A stretch of DNA of 49,697 nucleotides from Candidatus Cloacimonadota bacterium. Its GTDB lineage: Bacteria; Cloacimonadota; Cloacimonadia; Cloacimonadales; TCS61. Below the pieces are notes generated by a model. That model ran no database searches, was not told the DNA's origin, and saw only the letters and a list, made by a program, of their open reading frames with translations. Below are positions 35,277 to 45,341 of this stretch, piece after piece. Position 1 is the first letter of the stretch. Every line of letters begins with the position of its first letter. Made by a program: the position numbers and the translations under genes. The stretch is from assembly GCA_021734835.1 (NCBI GenBank), contig JAIPIH010000016.1:1-49697 (forward strand), written 5' to 3'.

Positions 35277-36242
35277 ATGGAACAGAGATTGGAATATCGA
35301 ATATTTACATACTCAACTTACTTGAAAAATAAGTTTGGTAAAAGGGTTTTTCGGGTGGGATTGAGTACCGGAATTCCTTGTCCGCATAGAACCATGACAG
35401 GTGGTTGTATTTTTTGTAATGCAGAAACATTCACCGGTGAATATCAGGCTTTTGGGAACTCAGTCAGAGTGCAGCTGGATGAAGCGATCCCCCGTATAAA
35501 AGATAGCTGCGGAGATGTAGCTTTGATGGCTTATTTTCAGGATGAAACATCAACCGCGGGCTCTATTGACCTTTTGGAAAAAAAATTCAAACAAGCACTA
35601 TCACATCCCGAGATTATAGGTATTATTGTCTCTACAAGACCGGACTATATCTCGCAGGCAGTAATAGAACTCCTTAATTCCTTTAACGTTCCCTTAACGA
35701 TAGAAATTGGGCTGCAGTCGATTCATAACAGAAGTCTGGAATTTCTCCGACGAAATCATACTTTTGAAGAAGTGGATAAAGCTATTGAGTTATGCGGTAG
35801 GGCAGGCTTAAATGTGGGAGTTCACCTTATTATCGGTATTCCGGGTGAAACATTTGAAAATATGAGACAGACGATAAAGTATATCACTTCAAATCAATAC
35901 ATCAAACAGGTAAAATTCCATAATCTGGTAGTTTATCGAAATACAGAATTAGCGAAATTAGCTCTGGATGGAAATTTAGATCTGCTCACAATTCCAAACT
36001 ACATAGAGATACTGGCTAATCTACTGCCGGATTTGAGGGGAGATGTTGTTGTTTCACGATTATTTACTTCCAATATCCGCCATTCACAGATTGCGTTGGG
36101 AGAGTTTCCCGGCAATAAGACCAAATGGATGAATAATCTCAGAAAATATATTTATAAAAATGGTATTATACAGGGAAGTGAAACAGCAGTGAAGTATGAT
36201 GCCGGAAAATATTTTAAATCGACATCTGGGATAATTTCCTAA
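35277..36242 (+). CDS. Radical SAM protein, YhcC family (TIGR01212-like)
   Basis: The [4Fe-4S]/SAM motif is CPHRTMTGGCIFC (C-X8-C-X2-C), the spacing typical for YhcC. Other family signatures: YFQDETSTAG, STRPDYI, IEIGLQSIHNRSLEFLRRNH and HLIIGIPGET. The ATG at 35277 is favoured by homologues, which start just before YLK.KFG. The alternative TTG at 35241 has AGGA five bases upstream, while 35277 has no clear ribosome site, so the start is uncertain. The reaction of this family is not established. Confidence 0.85.
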   Translation: MEQRLEYRIFTYSTYLKNKFGKRVFRVGLSTGIPCPHRTMTGGCIFCNAETFTGEYQAFGNSVRVQLDEAIPRIKDSCGDVALMAYFQDETSTAGSIDLLEKKFKQALSHPEIIGIIVSTRPDYISQAVIELLNSFNVPLTIEIGLQSIHNRSLEFLRRNHTFEEVDKAIELCGRAGLNVGVHLIIGIPGETFENMRQTIKYITSNQYIKQVKFHNLVVYRNTELAKLALDGNLDLLTIPNYIEILANLLPDLRGDVVVSRLFTSNIRHSQIALGEFPGNKTKWMNNLRKYIYKNGIIQGSETAVKYDAGKYFKSTSGIIS

Positions 36243-36345
36243 TAAAAATGTTAATAATTAGGATAATATTTAAATTAACACGCAGCAAAATTATTTGAGC
36301 TGCGATCATCCGTGCAGATCCTAGAGCTAAACTAAAGAGGAGATA

Positions 36346-39300
36346 ATGCAGAGAGAAAAGATCTATATCGAACGTATAAAGAAGTTTTCAGAACTACTCA
36401 AAACTAAGCAGTACACCAAAATTGCTGATCTAAAAGCTGGATACGTCTACGATAATAAAGTTCCCATTCCATACGATGTAGCAATATATAAAGAATACAA
36501 GCCGATCAAATTGAATGAGAAATGGGGCGATCTCTGGGGTTGCGCCTGGTTCAAATTCTTTGGGAAAGTACCAAAGTCGACTTCAGGAAAAGAAATCGGT
36601 GCGATCATCAATGTGGACGGTGAAGCCTGTTGGTGGAAAAATGGAATTCCCTACCAAGGGATTACTAATAAAATTCATTGGTATCTAGGTTCATCTAAAG
36701 AATATCTACCGCTTTTTAAAAAATGTCAAGGTGGTGAAACAATAGATTTACTGCTAGAAGCTGGAGCGAATAGCCTTTTTGGTGCCGGTGAAGATGATTT
36801 CAATCTCAAGAAGATGGATATTGTGGAAGTGAATAATAAGGTGATAAAGCTCTCTTATGATCTTGATGTTCTGATCTCTCTCTTCCAGATATTGCCGAAA
36901 AAAACTCCCCGACGGAATAAGATAATTTTCGGACTTAACGAAGTATGCAATGTCTGGAATGACGGAAACGGGATTGGATAATGTTTGGAATTTACTTCCG
37001 ATCTTCTTTCCATGCCGGTAAATGCCAGTTCTTTAACTGCTTATTCGATCGGACATGCTCATCTCGATATTGCTTGGCTTTGGCCTATTCGCGAGATGAT
37101 CCGTAAAGGCGGCAGAACATTTTCCACAGCTCTGAGAATGCTGGGAAAATATCCAGAATACAAATTTGGTGCTTCTCAACCCCAGCTATATGAATGGATA
37201 AAACTGCATTATCCAAATCTTTTTGAGGAAGTGAAGACTGCTGTGAAAGAAAAAAAATGGGAACTGCAAGGTGCAATGTGGGTAGAGCCGGATATGAACT
37301 TGACTTCCGGAGAGTCGCTGGTACGTCATTGTATGTATGGTAAAAGATTTTATAAAGAAGAATTCGGAGTGGAAGTAAATGATCTTTGGCTACCGGATGT
37401 ATTCGGTTACAGCGCAGCTCTACCTCAGATCCTGAAAAAATGCGGGATAGATTTTTTTATGACGCAGAAAATAAGCTGGAACGAAACTAATACTTTCCCG
37501 CATCACACATTTTACTGGGAAGGTATCGATGGAACACAAATTCTCACCCATTTCCTACCGACTAATGATTACAATCTGGGTAATACTCCCAAAGAACTGA
37601 TCGAATCTGAACAACGCTACGCTCAATCCGATATTTCAGATGAGTTTCTAAATCTTTACGGCATTGGTGACGGCGGTGGCGGACCTTCTGCTCATCATAT
37701 CGAAGTAGGGCGTCGTCAGCAGAACCTGGAAGGATGTCCCAGATTCAAATTTGCCTTTGCTCAGGAGTTCTTCCGGAAAATTGCTGAAATCCCTTCGGAA
37801 AAACTTCCTGTTTGGACCGGAGAATCATATTTGGAGCTGCATCGAGGAACTTACACAACTCAGGCTTTGATGAAAAAAAATAATCGCTCGCTGGAGCAGA
37901 AACTACATAATATAGAATTCTTAGGAGCACTTACTGATGATTTCAAACAGAGTGAATTGACGAATATATGGAAGAACACTCTGCTCAATCAATTTCACGA
38001 TATACTTCCGGGTTCTTCCATAAACTGGGTATACAAAGATGCAAACAAGATGAGCCGTCAAAACCTGAAAAAACTGGAAATACTGCAAGAACAATTACTG
38101 AGTAAATTACATTGTGAAAAGAGCAATTCCTCCAGTAAATTCATTGTATATAATTCGCAGCCGTGGAAGAGAACGGAGCTTATCCACTTGCCGGCAACAG
38201 ATGGTAATTACCGCGTGGGAGATGGAATTTCCAGCTCGATCATTCTTGCCGAAAATGGCACACTGGATTTCCCGCTTTCACTTCCGTCCTGTGGTTATTC
38301 CTGCCTCCTAATCGAGCAGACTCAGCAGGATATTCCCAAGCAAATGAATCAAATTAAAGCATCCAAAACTATTCTAGAAAACTCACTGATCAAAGTAAAA
38401 TTTGCCAAGGATGGAACGATCATCTCTATTTTCGATAGACAGGAAAAGCGGGAAGTTTTGTCAGGAAAGGCGAATGAGTTGATTTTATGGGAAGATGAAC
38501 CTAATAACTGGGGGGCTTGGGATGTGAATCACTTCTATCGTGAAACAACTCCCGAAAAAGCAAAACTTATCTCTGCTGCGATAATTCGTCACTCAGTTCA
38601 CTCAGCAGTATTAGAACAGATTTTCCGATAGGGAATTCCACCATCGAGCAGAAGATAACGATCACAGAAAAATCCAAACTTGTAAAAATAGAGAATAAAG
38701 TGAGATGGCAGGAAGTACATAAAATGCTGCGTGTTTCAGCTCAGCCGAACATCCATTCAACCGAGGCTTCTTATGAGATCCAGTACGGGACTTTGAAAAG
38801 AGCAAATCATTCCAATACGAGCTGGGATGCTGCTAAGTTCGAAGTTGCCGGACAGAGATTTGCCGATCTTTCTCAACCCGATTATGGATTTGCCATTTTG
38901 AACGATTGTAAATACGGGTATTTTATCAAAGGAAATGTGATGAGCCTGAACCTGTTGCGCAGTCCCAAAGATACAGATAAAGAGGCAGACCTTCATACTC
39001 ACGAATTTACCTTCTGCTACTATCCTCATCACGGCTCGCAGATCGAATCTGATGTGTTACAGTTAGCACATAACCTGAACAGTCCGCTGATGCTGCTGCC
39101 GGTAGCTGAACTTCCCAAGATCAAGCAAAGATCATTTTATATTGTAATAGGGAAAAATGTGAAACTGGAAGTGATCAAGCAAGCTGAGGATGGAATTGGG
39201 AAAATACTCAGGTTTTATGAAACTGCCGGTACAAATACCGAAATTATTTTGCAGACAGCTGAGAAATGGAATGAATTATGCGAATCAGATCTGCTGGAAA

Positions 39301-39386
39301 ATGAGTTGCAAAAAATCTGCCATAAATCCGATGAAGTCAAACTGAAATTCAAACCATTCGAGATCAGGAGTTTCAGGTTGAAGTAG
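36346..39386 (+). pseudogene. Alpha-mannosidase (GH38), disrupted by one stop codon and one frameshift
   Basis: Three pieces together form one ~1010-residue GH38 enzyme. Piece 1 (36346-36981) is the N-terminal beta domain (WGDLWGCAWFKFFGKVP, GEACWWKNGIPYQG). An in-frame TAA at 36979 separates it from piece 2 (36982-38631), which holds the catalytic domain: GHAHLDIAWLWPIRE (zinc site), LWLPDVFGYSAALPQ (nucleophile Asp) and FHDILPGSS. Near 38620-38630 the frame shifts (IFR then stop), and the other frame continues as IGNSTIEQKITITEK. Loss of one A in CGA(A)TAGGG explains it. Piece 3 (to 39386) is the C-terminal beta domain. All catalytic motifs remain, so decay is recent or the breaks are sequence errors. 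Confidence 0.85.
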
Positions 39387-39716
39387 GTGTGTGAATGCTG
39401 CGTGTGTTCGGCGGGATCACCCTATGCAACTGGGGAAAAAGGAGCTGTAAAAAACCCGATTGCAGACAAGCTTGTTAGGCAAAAATTCTAACTTATATTA
39501 ATCGAAGCGGAAACAAAATCTCTAATAAGCAAGTTTTTTATTATACCAACAAACATTTTTTCACTACTTCAATATTTCCCTCAAATCTCTTGTGAGAAAA
39601 AAGGGTATAAAGAAATTAATTGTAAACAATTTTAATATCTTCTTCGAGCTTTCTTCTTCATAATCTCAATTCGTTCCATTTACTTGTCTCGTTTGATCTT
39701 ACCTACAACTCTAAAG

Positions 39717-39730
39717 ATCTTGATCAAGAT
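39717..39730. promoter_or_regulatory. 14-bp perfect palindrome, candidate operator
   Basis: ATCTTGATCAAGAT is self-complementary and lies 42 bases upstream of the -35 of the next promoter, a position suited to an activator site. Confidence 0.35.
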
Positions 39731-39772
39731 GTCTTATTAATTCATTTTTCAGATGTTTTTTCCATTTACAGC

Positions 39773-39802
39773 TTGACAGTACAGGCTGGCAGCCACTAAT
39801 AA
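39773..39802 (+). promoter_or_regulatory. Sigma70-type promoter of the DUF4175-like gene
   Basis: TTGACA (perfect -35) and TAATAA (followed by T) are 18 bases apart and about 54 bases before the ATG at 39856. It is the best promoter match in the window. Confidence 0.6.
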
Positions 39803-39855
39803 TTTCAAAAAATAAGGAGTTGTAAAAGATATCCACTTTTGCAATTAGATAAAGC

Positions 39856-42800
39856 ATGAGATTATTTGAACAAAAAATACATAAACTGCAATTTAAGCAG
39901 AATCTGATAATTGTGCTTAAGTTTGCACTCCTTGCTCTGGCTGTTTTCATTCTCAGTTTCGATCTTTTTTTCGTAGTCCATTCCCACTCGGGTAATCATC
40001 TGCGGGAACTTTTTCTATTTGCACTTGCTCTCAAGATATCACTTTTCCTCATTTTCCTGTATTTGATACTTCAAGCCAATCACTCTGTAAAAAATAAACT
40101 GCAGACAGCGCGGCAATTGGATGAATTCAATCAGGACAAAACCGATACCTTCCAGAATGCTTTGGAACTACAGTCGGAAGTGGTTGAGCCGGAGATCCTT
40201 GAATTGATCCTAACACGGGCAGACAGTCGAGCTCAAAGCCAGCAGATCAAAACAGAAAAACATTATCTTTCGCCTCTTTGGCAGGTTGTGCTGCTGCTGT
40301 ATTTAGCTTCTGCCTTCCTCTTTATTTTAAATCCGCAAGAGTATTTAGCCGCCCGTGATTTCTTTGCATTGCGCAGTCAGCCGCAGGTTCAGCATAAAGA
40401 ACTTGTAGAACTAGTACCGGGTGATGTTTCGCTTACACGCAACAGCAAGTTGATGATCGAGGTGCTGGATCCAGAACCGGAAGTGGAACACTATTTTTTC
40501 TATCGCATCGCAGAAAATTGGCGGGAAGAACCGCTCATCGAGTACAAAAAAATCTTCAATAATCTTGATTTTTCTTTCTCATATTTCGTAAAAACACCCT
40601 TTGCATCCTCGGACACCTTTACTGTAAAAGTTTATGAATTGCCTATAATTAAGGAAATTGAAGTGCGTTATAAATATCCCGAATACACTAATTTAAAGTC
40701 TGAAGTTCATAAGAATGCCAGTGGCAGCATCAAGGCAATAATCGGTACAAAAGTGAATTTAACTCTTCATGCCAATAATCCGCTTCAAAAGGCAGAAATG
40801 ATCTTTTCCAATGGAAATTACAGTGAGATGGAACGCCAGGGAATATCCTCATTCAGCGATAATTTTGTCATCACGCAAAGCGGTTCATATCATATCAGGT
40901 TAGAAGATATCTTGGGAAATAATTCCCGCAAGATTAGCAATATTATCACAACATTGGCTGATAAAGAACCAGAGATCGAGATATCTAAACCGGGTAAAGA
41001 CACACTTCTTACACAAAATATGCTGCTGCCACTCACAATTTATGCCTCTGATGATTACGGCTTAGAGCAACTGGATCTGCGATATCAAATTAATAATGAA
41101 CAGGTGTTTACGGAACCTATTTTGAATATTTTGAATTCCCGAACAATTACTCATAACTATACTTTTGACCTTAATAACAACGTTCTTATTCCAGGTGACA
41201 ATGTAACTTACTGGGTAGAAATATCAGATAATTGTCCACAGCCGCATAGTGTAGTCTCAAAAAAGTATAATGCACGATTTCCTTCCATAGAAGAAATCTA
41301 TAAGGAAATAGAACAACAGGAAAAAGAGAAATCCAGTATTTTAAAGGAGACTTTGCAGAATTCTGAACAGCTGCAGAAGGAATTTGAAGAAAAACGCCGA
41401 GAGCTGTTGAATAAAGAAGAACTCAGCTGGGAAGATAAGAAAGAGCTGGAAAATCTGTTAAATAAGCAGAGTGATCTGAATGAAAATGTTAAACAAGTTG
41501 CCTCTGATTTCAATGATCTCATCAAGAAATTCGAGAATAATAATGCTATATCATCCGAGACTTTGGATAAAATGAAAAAAATTCAGGAGCTGATAGAGGA
41601 AATAGCGAATGATGAGCTTAAAGATGCTTTAGCTGAAATGCAGAAAAAAATGGATAAGATAAATCCCGAAGATCTCACAAAAGCAATGCAGGATTTTAAA
41701 TTTTCTCTGGAAGATTTTTCCGAAAAATTGGAGCAAACTCTTAAATTACTGGAAGATATAAAAAAAGAACAGTCACTGCAAAAAGCGGTTGAAATAGCGG
41801 AAGAAATGGAAGAGATGCAAAATGAATTGAATCGGAAAACAAGTGAGAGAAGCCAGCAAAATGAGAATTTAGCAGAGGAGCAAAAGAAGATTTCCGACAA
41901 GCTGGATAATCTCACTCAACAGCTGCAGGATTTGGAAAGATCTATAGATGAAAAACAGGATGCACAATTATTGGAAGAGCTGAAAAAATTACAGGAGATG
42001 ATGCAGCAGGATAGTCTGGCTTTGGATCTGGAGAAGAGTAGCGAGAATTTGGAACAAGGAAATATGGAAGAGGCAAAACAAAGTCAGCAGCAAGCTTCCT
42101 CAAAAATGATGAAGTTAAAACAGCAATTACAAAAAATGCAGCAGTCAATGGCTTCCGGTATGATGGTAGATGCTTCTGAAATCCTGGAAAAGACCATTAA
42201 AAGATTACTGATATTTTCTCAATATCAAGAAAAAGTAGCACAAAGTTACATTCAGGATCCCTTTCTAATTCTCCCGGATGAAATTTCTATTTTCGAGAGT
42301 ATCGATCGTATTCTCAAGGACTTATATGAAGTTCCCATGATCATTCTTGTGATCGGACCTAAATTCCTCTATGATGCAAACTCAACTTTTAATGCTTTCC
42401 GGGAATTATTCCAATATATAAATGATGCTAAAAGAGCGAAGGTGGAAACTTATCTAGAAGATATCCAAAAAGGTATGAATCTAATGATATTTGATTTGAT
42501 GCAGGCCAGCAGTAACATGCAGCAAGGTGGTGGCGGCGGCGGTATGCAAAGCATGATGCAGGCGCTTCAGCAAATGGGGCAGCAGCAAATGATGCTGAAT
42601 ATGATAACTCAGCAGATGATGATGCAGATTTCGGAAAATGGCAGTATGAGCCGTGAAATGCGAAGTCAGGCACAAAAACTTGCTAGAGATGAACAGCGGC
42701 TGGCAGAAAATCTTAAGAGAATGTTGCAGTCCAATTCCGAAGCACAAAAGCAAACTTCAGCTATGAATAAAATTATCGGAGATCTGGATTCTATTGCGCA

Positions 42801-43092
42801 CGATATCAAAAGAGGTAAAATAGATCAGGAACTCATCGATAAACAACAGCGCATACTTTCCCGATTGCTGGATGCACAAAGATCAATCCACAAACGAGAA
42901 TTTTCTCGAGAAAGAAAGAGGGAAATTAGTGAAATAGAAAACTGGAATCTACCAGAAGAAATTAAATTAAAGTTTGACAAAATGAGAAAAGAAGCTCTCT
43001 TGAAAGACGATTTTCTGGAGCTTCCGCCGGAGTATCAGGAATTGATAAAAGAATATTTGAAATTGTTGAATGAGCGATATGATGAAGAATAA
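39856..43092 (+). CDS. Large DUF4175-like membrane protein with long coiled coil
   Basis: 1078 residues. Three hydrophobic segments near the N-terminus (~17-40, ~50-72, ~133-152), then a large Ig/beta-like region (~180-470) and a long charged coiled coil (~475-790, rich in E, K, Q, L). A Met/Gln/Gly-rich stretch follows (~885-925, MQQGGGGGGMQSMMQ), then EMRSQAQKLARDEQRL and RGKIDQELIDKQQRILSRLLDAQRS near the end. This architecture fits the DUF4175 family found in FCB-group and alphaproteobacterial genomes. Function unknown, probably periplasmic. No strong ribosome site is seen before the ATG. The C-terminal segment fits a helical bundle. Confidence 0.75.
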   Translation: MRLFEQKIHKLQFKQNLIIVLKFALLALAVFILSFDLFFVVHSHSGNHLRELFLFALALKISLFLIFLYLILQANHSVKNKLQTARQLDEFNQDKTDTFQNALELQSEVVEPEILELILTRADSRAQSQQIKTEKHYLSPLWQVVLLLYLASAFLFILNPQEYLAARDFFALRSQPQVQHKELVELVPGDVSLTRNSKLMIEVLDPEPEVEHYFFYRIAENWREEPLIEYKKIFNNLDFSFSYFVKTPFASSDTFTVKVYELPIIKEIEVRYKYPEYTNLKSEVHKNASGSIKAIIGTKVNLTLHANNPLQKAEMIFSNGNYSEMERQGISSFSDNFVITQSGSYHIRLEDILGNNSRKISNIITTLADKEPEIEISKPGKDTLLTQNMLLPLTIYASDDYGLEQLDLRYQINNEQVFTEPILNILNSRTITHNYTFDLNNNVLIPGDNVTYWVEISDNCPQPHSVVSKKYNARFPSIEEIYKEIEQQEKEKSSILKETLQNSEQLQKEFEEKRRELLNKEELSWEDKKELENLLNKQSDLNENVKQVASDFNDLIKKFENNNAISSETLDKMKKIQELIEEIANDELKDALAEMQKKMDKINPEDLTKAMQDFKFSLEDFSEKLEQTLKLLEDIKKEQSLQKAVEIAEEMEEMQNELNRKTSERSQQNENLAEEQKKISDKLDNLTQQLQDLERSIDEKQDAQLLEELKKLQEMMQQDSLALDLEKSSENLEQGNMEEAKQSQQQASSKMMKLKQQLQKMQQSMASGMMVDASEILEKTIKRLLIFSQYQEKVAQSYIQDPFLILPDEISIFESIDRILKDLYEVPMIILVIGPKFLYDANSTFNAFRELFQYINDAKRAKVETYLEDIQKGMNLMIFDLMQASSNMQQGGGGGGMQSMMQALQQMGQQQMMLNMITQQMMMQISENGSMSREMRSQAQKLARDEQRLAENLKRMLQSNSEAQKQTSAMNKIIGDLDSIAHDIKRGKIDQELIDKQQRILSRLLDAQRSIHKREFSRERKREISEIENWNLPEEIKLKFDKMRKEALLKDDFLELPPEYQELIKEYLKLLNERYDEE

Positions 43093-43120
43093 GAAACTAA
43101 TTTTTATTGAGGAGTGATAC

Positions 43121-43357
43121 ATGGAGAATAGACGAAATTGGAGTAGCCAACAGGCTTTTATTCTGGCGGCGATCGGTTCTGCAATTGGATTAGGAAATAT
43201 CTGGAGTTTCCCCTTCAAATGCTATTAATCAGGCGGTGGAGCGATCTATTTTACCAGGATTTCCCTGAAGGAATCTCCTTGTGGCATTAGATGGGCAGAG
43301 CAGTCTCTCAATGATGTTTGTTACTTTTGATGTTTCCATGAGTAAGATCGGGATTTT
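43121..43357 (+). pseudogene. Remnant of a sodium:neurotransmitter symporter (SNF/LeuT family)
   Basis: A good ribosome site (GAGGAG) and ATG open 35 codons that match the start of LeuT-type symporters: [23 protein letters not shown] then SFPF, including the unwound-helix GLGN. A TAA at 43226 ends the frame, and SGGGA directly after it continues the family match (NGGGAF in LeuT). Beyond that, scraps such as GISLW and MGRAV appear in shifting frames up to the next gene. The rest of the ~450-residue transporter is missing, so this is a deletion remnant. Confidence 0.8.
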
Positions 43358-45076
43358 ATGAAAAGAACGATCATTGTATTATTTATTTTTTTGGCTGCAA
43401 ATGCTTTTGCTGCCCAGGACGAGCTGAATGTCTTGAAGCGAAGAGCAAGTCAGTACAAAGTCCGCAGACAATTTGAAAAAGCAGTCAGTGTTTATGAGAG
43501 TGTACTAAAAAATAATCCCAATGATGCCGAAAGTATACGTGAATTGATCCTTCTCCTGATCCAGACATCTAAGTTGGCAAAAGCAGATTCATTACTTGTG
43601 CAATATCAGCCTTATCTTGCTCACAATATTTATCTAGAGCTAAATTTAGTTAAGCTGCTGCATAAAGCTGAATTTAAGCAGGCTAAAGAATTAAGCAGAG
43701 AAATTTTAGCTACCGCCGGTAATATGGTTAGTCGTTTTGGAGCTATCGCCAGAATTTTTGAAAATTATCGTCAATATGATACTGCTATTGAAATTTATTT
43801 AGAAGCACGGAAAATTTCTAATGATAATTATTTATACTGCCGGGAATTAGCTTTCAGTTATCAAGCTTTAGAGAATTATCAAAATGCGGTAGAAGAATTT
43901 ATCAAACTGGTTGAGCAGCGGAACACCTACTCATATTATGTGCTCAACAGTTTAAAAGTAATTTTGGCAGATGATCGGACCGTAATCAATATTGTCAAGA
44001 ATACAGCAGGAAAAAATGCTGATCCTAAAATAAGGGAGATCTATGCACTTTGCCTGGGTGAGATAGGGGAGTATGACCTAGCTTTAGAGGAATATGCAAA
44101 TCTTCCGGAGAATGATCTACTGAAATTTGGAAATCGCTTGTGGCTTAGCGGGAATTTAGAGATAGCTCTTAAAGCTTATAATAGTTTTTTAGATAGAAGT
44201 TTAGATATCATTGCTAATGTTAAAACCAAGATCAAGATTGCTGAAATTTTACTCACTTCAAAGGAACTGGACAAGGCGGAAGAGATATTGATTGGGATTT
44301 ATCATGATAATGAGATAAAATTGCCAAGTAACAGATATAAAACCAGAGCAAATAGAGAATGCCGCGAGATGCTAGCTGAAATAAATTTGATGAAGAAGGG
44401 CTCTGTAAACTCAGTTCTGCAATATTTGGAAGAAGCAAAGGATTTTACTTTTAATAAAAAAGGGCAAAACGAGATTGAATATAAAATTATAGATCTGCTG
44501 ATCATGTATGGTGAAAATGCAGAAGCAGAAAACAAACTGAACTTTTTACTTGTTAGTGAAAATCCAGGTTCGGATATGTATAAAAAGGGATATTATTATT
44601 CATTCCTCTTAGCAATAATTAACGGCGATGCTAAGTCGGATAGCCTTTTAGGAGAATTACTGATCAATCTCCCCGGAGATGCAGTTACAAATGATGCTCT
44701 TTTATTACAGCAGTATAAAAATAAACTGAATTCTGAAAAAGAACTACAGGATCTTATGGTCGCTGTAAGGAAGCAGAAATTGTATAAATATGATGAAGCT
44801 ATAAAAATCATGGTGTCGGTTTATGAAGAGACCAAAGAAGAATATTGTCTGATCTTAGCAGCAGAATGGGCGATGCAGATAGGTGATCATCAGCAAGCTG
44901 TAGAGCTTCTTTCCCATAAATTTGTCGATGAGGATCTAAAGCATTATGCGGCTCTTAAACTGGTAGAAATGGAAAAATCAAGCAGCAAGAAGGATATTGC
45001 CGGTAAAAACTTCCTGAAAGAACATTCCGGCTCGATCTTCTCTCCACAATTCCGTAAATTTCTGGTTCTGAAATGA
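43358..45076 (+). CDS. Exported tetratricopeptide-repeat protein
   Basis: Signal peptide MKRTIIVLFIFLAANAFA. The mature protein (~550 residues) is all helical repeats, e.g. ~30-65 (RRQFEKAVSVYESVLKNNPN), ~140-185 (YDTAIEIYLEARKI, LENYQNAVEEFIKL), ~215-245 (IGEYDLALEEYANL) and others toward the C-terminus. Probably a periplasmic scaffold. ATGA overlap with the next small gene indicates an operon. Ribosome site weak (CGGGA). Confidence 0.7.
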   Translation: MKRTIIVLFIFLAANAFAAQDELNVLKRRASQYKVRRQFEKAVSVYESVLKNNPNDAESIRELILLLIQTSKLAKADSLLVQYQPYLAHNIYLELNLVKLLHKAEFKQAKELSREILATAGNMVSRFGAIARIFENYRQYDTAIEIYLEARKISNDNYLYCRELAFSYQALENYQNAVEEFIKLVEQRNTYSYYVLNSLKVILADDRTVINIVKNTAGKNADPKIREIYALCLGEIGEYDLALEEYANLPENDLLKFGNRLWLSGNLEIALKAYNSFLDRSLDIIANVKTKIKIAEILLTSKELDKAEEILIGIYHDNEIKLPSNRYKTRANRECREMLAEINLMKKGSVNSVLQYLEEAKDFTFNKKGQNEIEYKIIDLLIMYGENAEAENKLNFLLVSENPGSDMYKKGYYYSFLLAIINGDAKSDSLLGELLINLPGDAVTNDALLLQQYKNKLNSEKELQDLMVAVRKQKLYKYDEAIKIMVSVYEETKEEYCLILAAEWAMQIGDHQQAVELLSHKFVDEDLKHYAALKLVEMEKSSSKKDIAGKNFLKEHSGSIFSPQFRKFLVLK

Positions 45077-45315
45077 GACGATTTCTGAGTTATGTTCTGC
45101 CATTTCTGCTTATTATTATCTTTTTTCGGTTTTTTAATTTTATCCTGTTTTATGCTATCCGGTTCTGGTACATCACATTGCCGCTTGGTTTGTATATTTT
45201 TTACGAGATCAGAAAAAGCAGAAAGCAAAAAAAATTCAAGGATCAAACCGGTCTTGATCCTGATAAAGAAGTGAAATTAAAAGATAAACCTGTTATTGAA
45301 GATGATGAAAAATAA
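45073..45315 (+). CDS. Small membrane protein
   Basis: 80 residues with a strongly hydrophobic N-terminal half (FLSYVLPFLLIIIFFRFFNF, FYAIRFWYITLPLGLYIF), probably two transmembrane helices, and a charged C-terminal tail (KSRKQKKFKDQ ... EDDEK). Starts by ATGA overlap with the TPR gene, supporting that it is real. No family recognised. Confidence 0.65.
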   Translation: MRRFLSYVLPFLLIIIFFRFFNFILFYAIRFWYITLPLGLYIFYEIRKSRKQKKFKDQTGLDPDKEVKLKDKPVIEDDEK

Positions 45316-45341
45316 AGAGTTGTACAAGGCAGACAGTTGAA

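Larger units (their letters stand above)
39387..39855. other. 469-base noncoding region upstream of the DUF4175-like gene
   Basis: No coding frame. It contains AT-rich sequence, a 14-bp palindrome (39717-39730) and a good promoter (39773-39802), both described separately. An inverted repeat AATTGT AA ACAATT lies near 39619. Confidence 0.6.

Noticed and set aside
42481-42673. Minus-strand frames in the Met/Gln-rich part of the DUF4175-like gene
   Set aside because: Shadow frames caused by biased codons, with no ribosome site and no recognisable protein.
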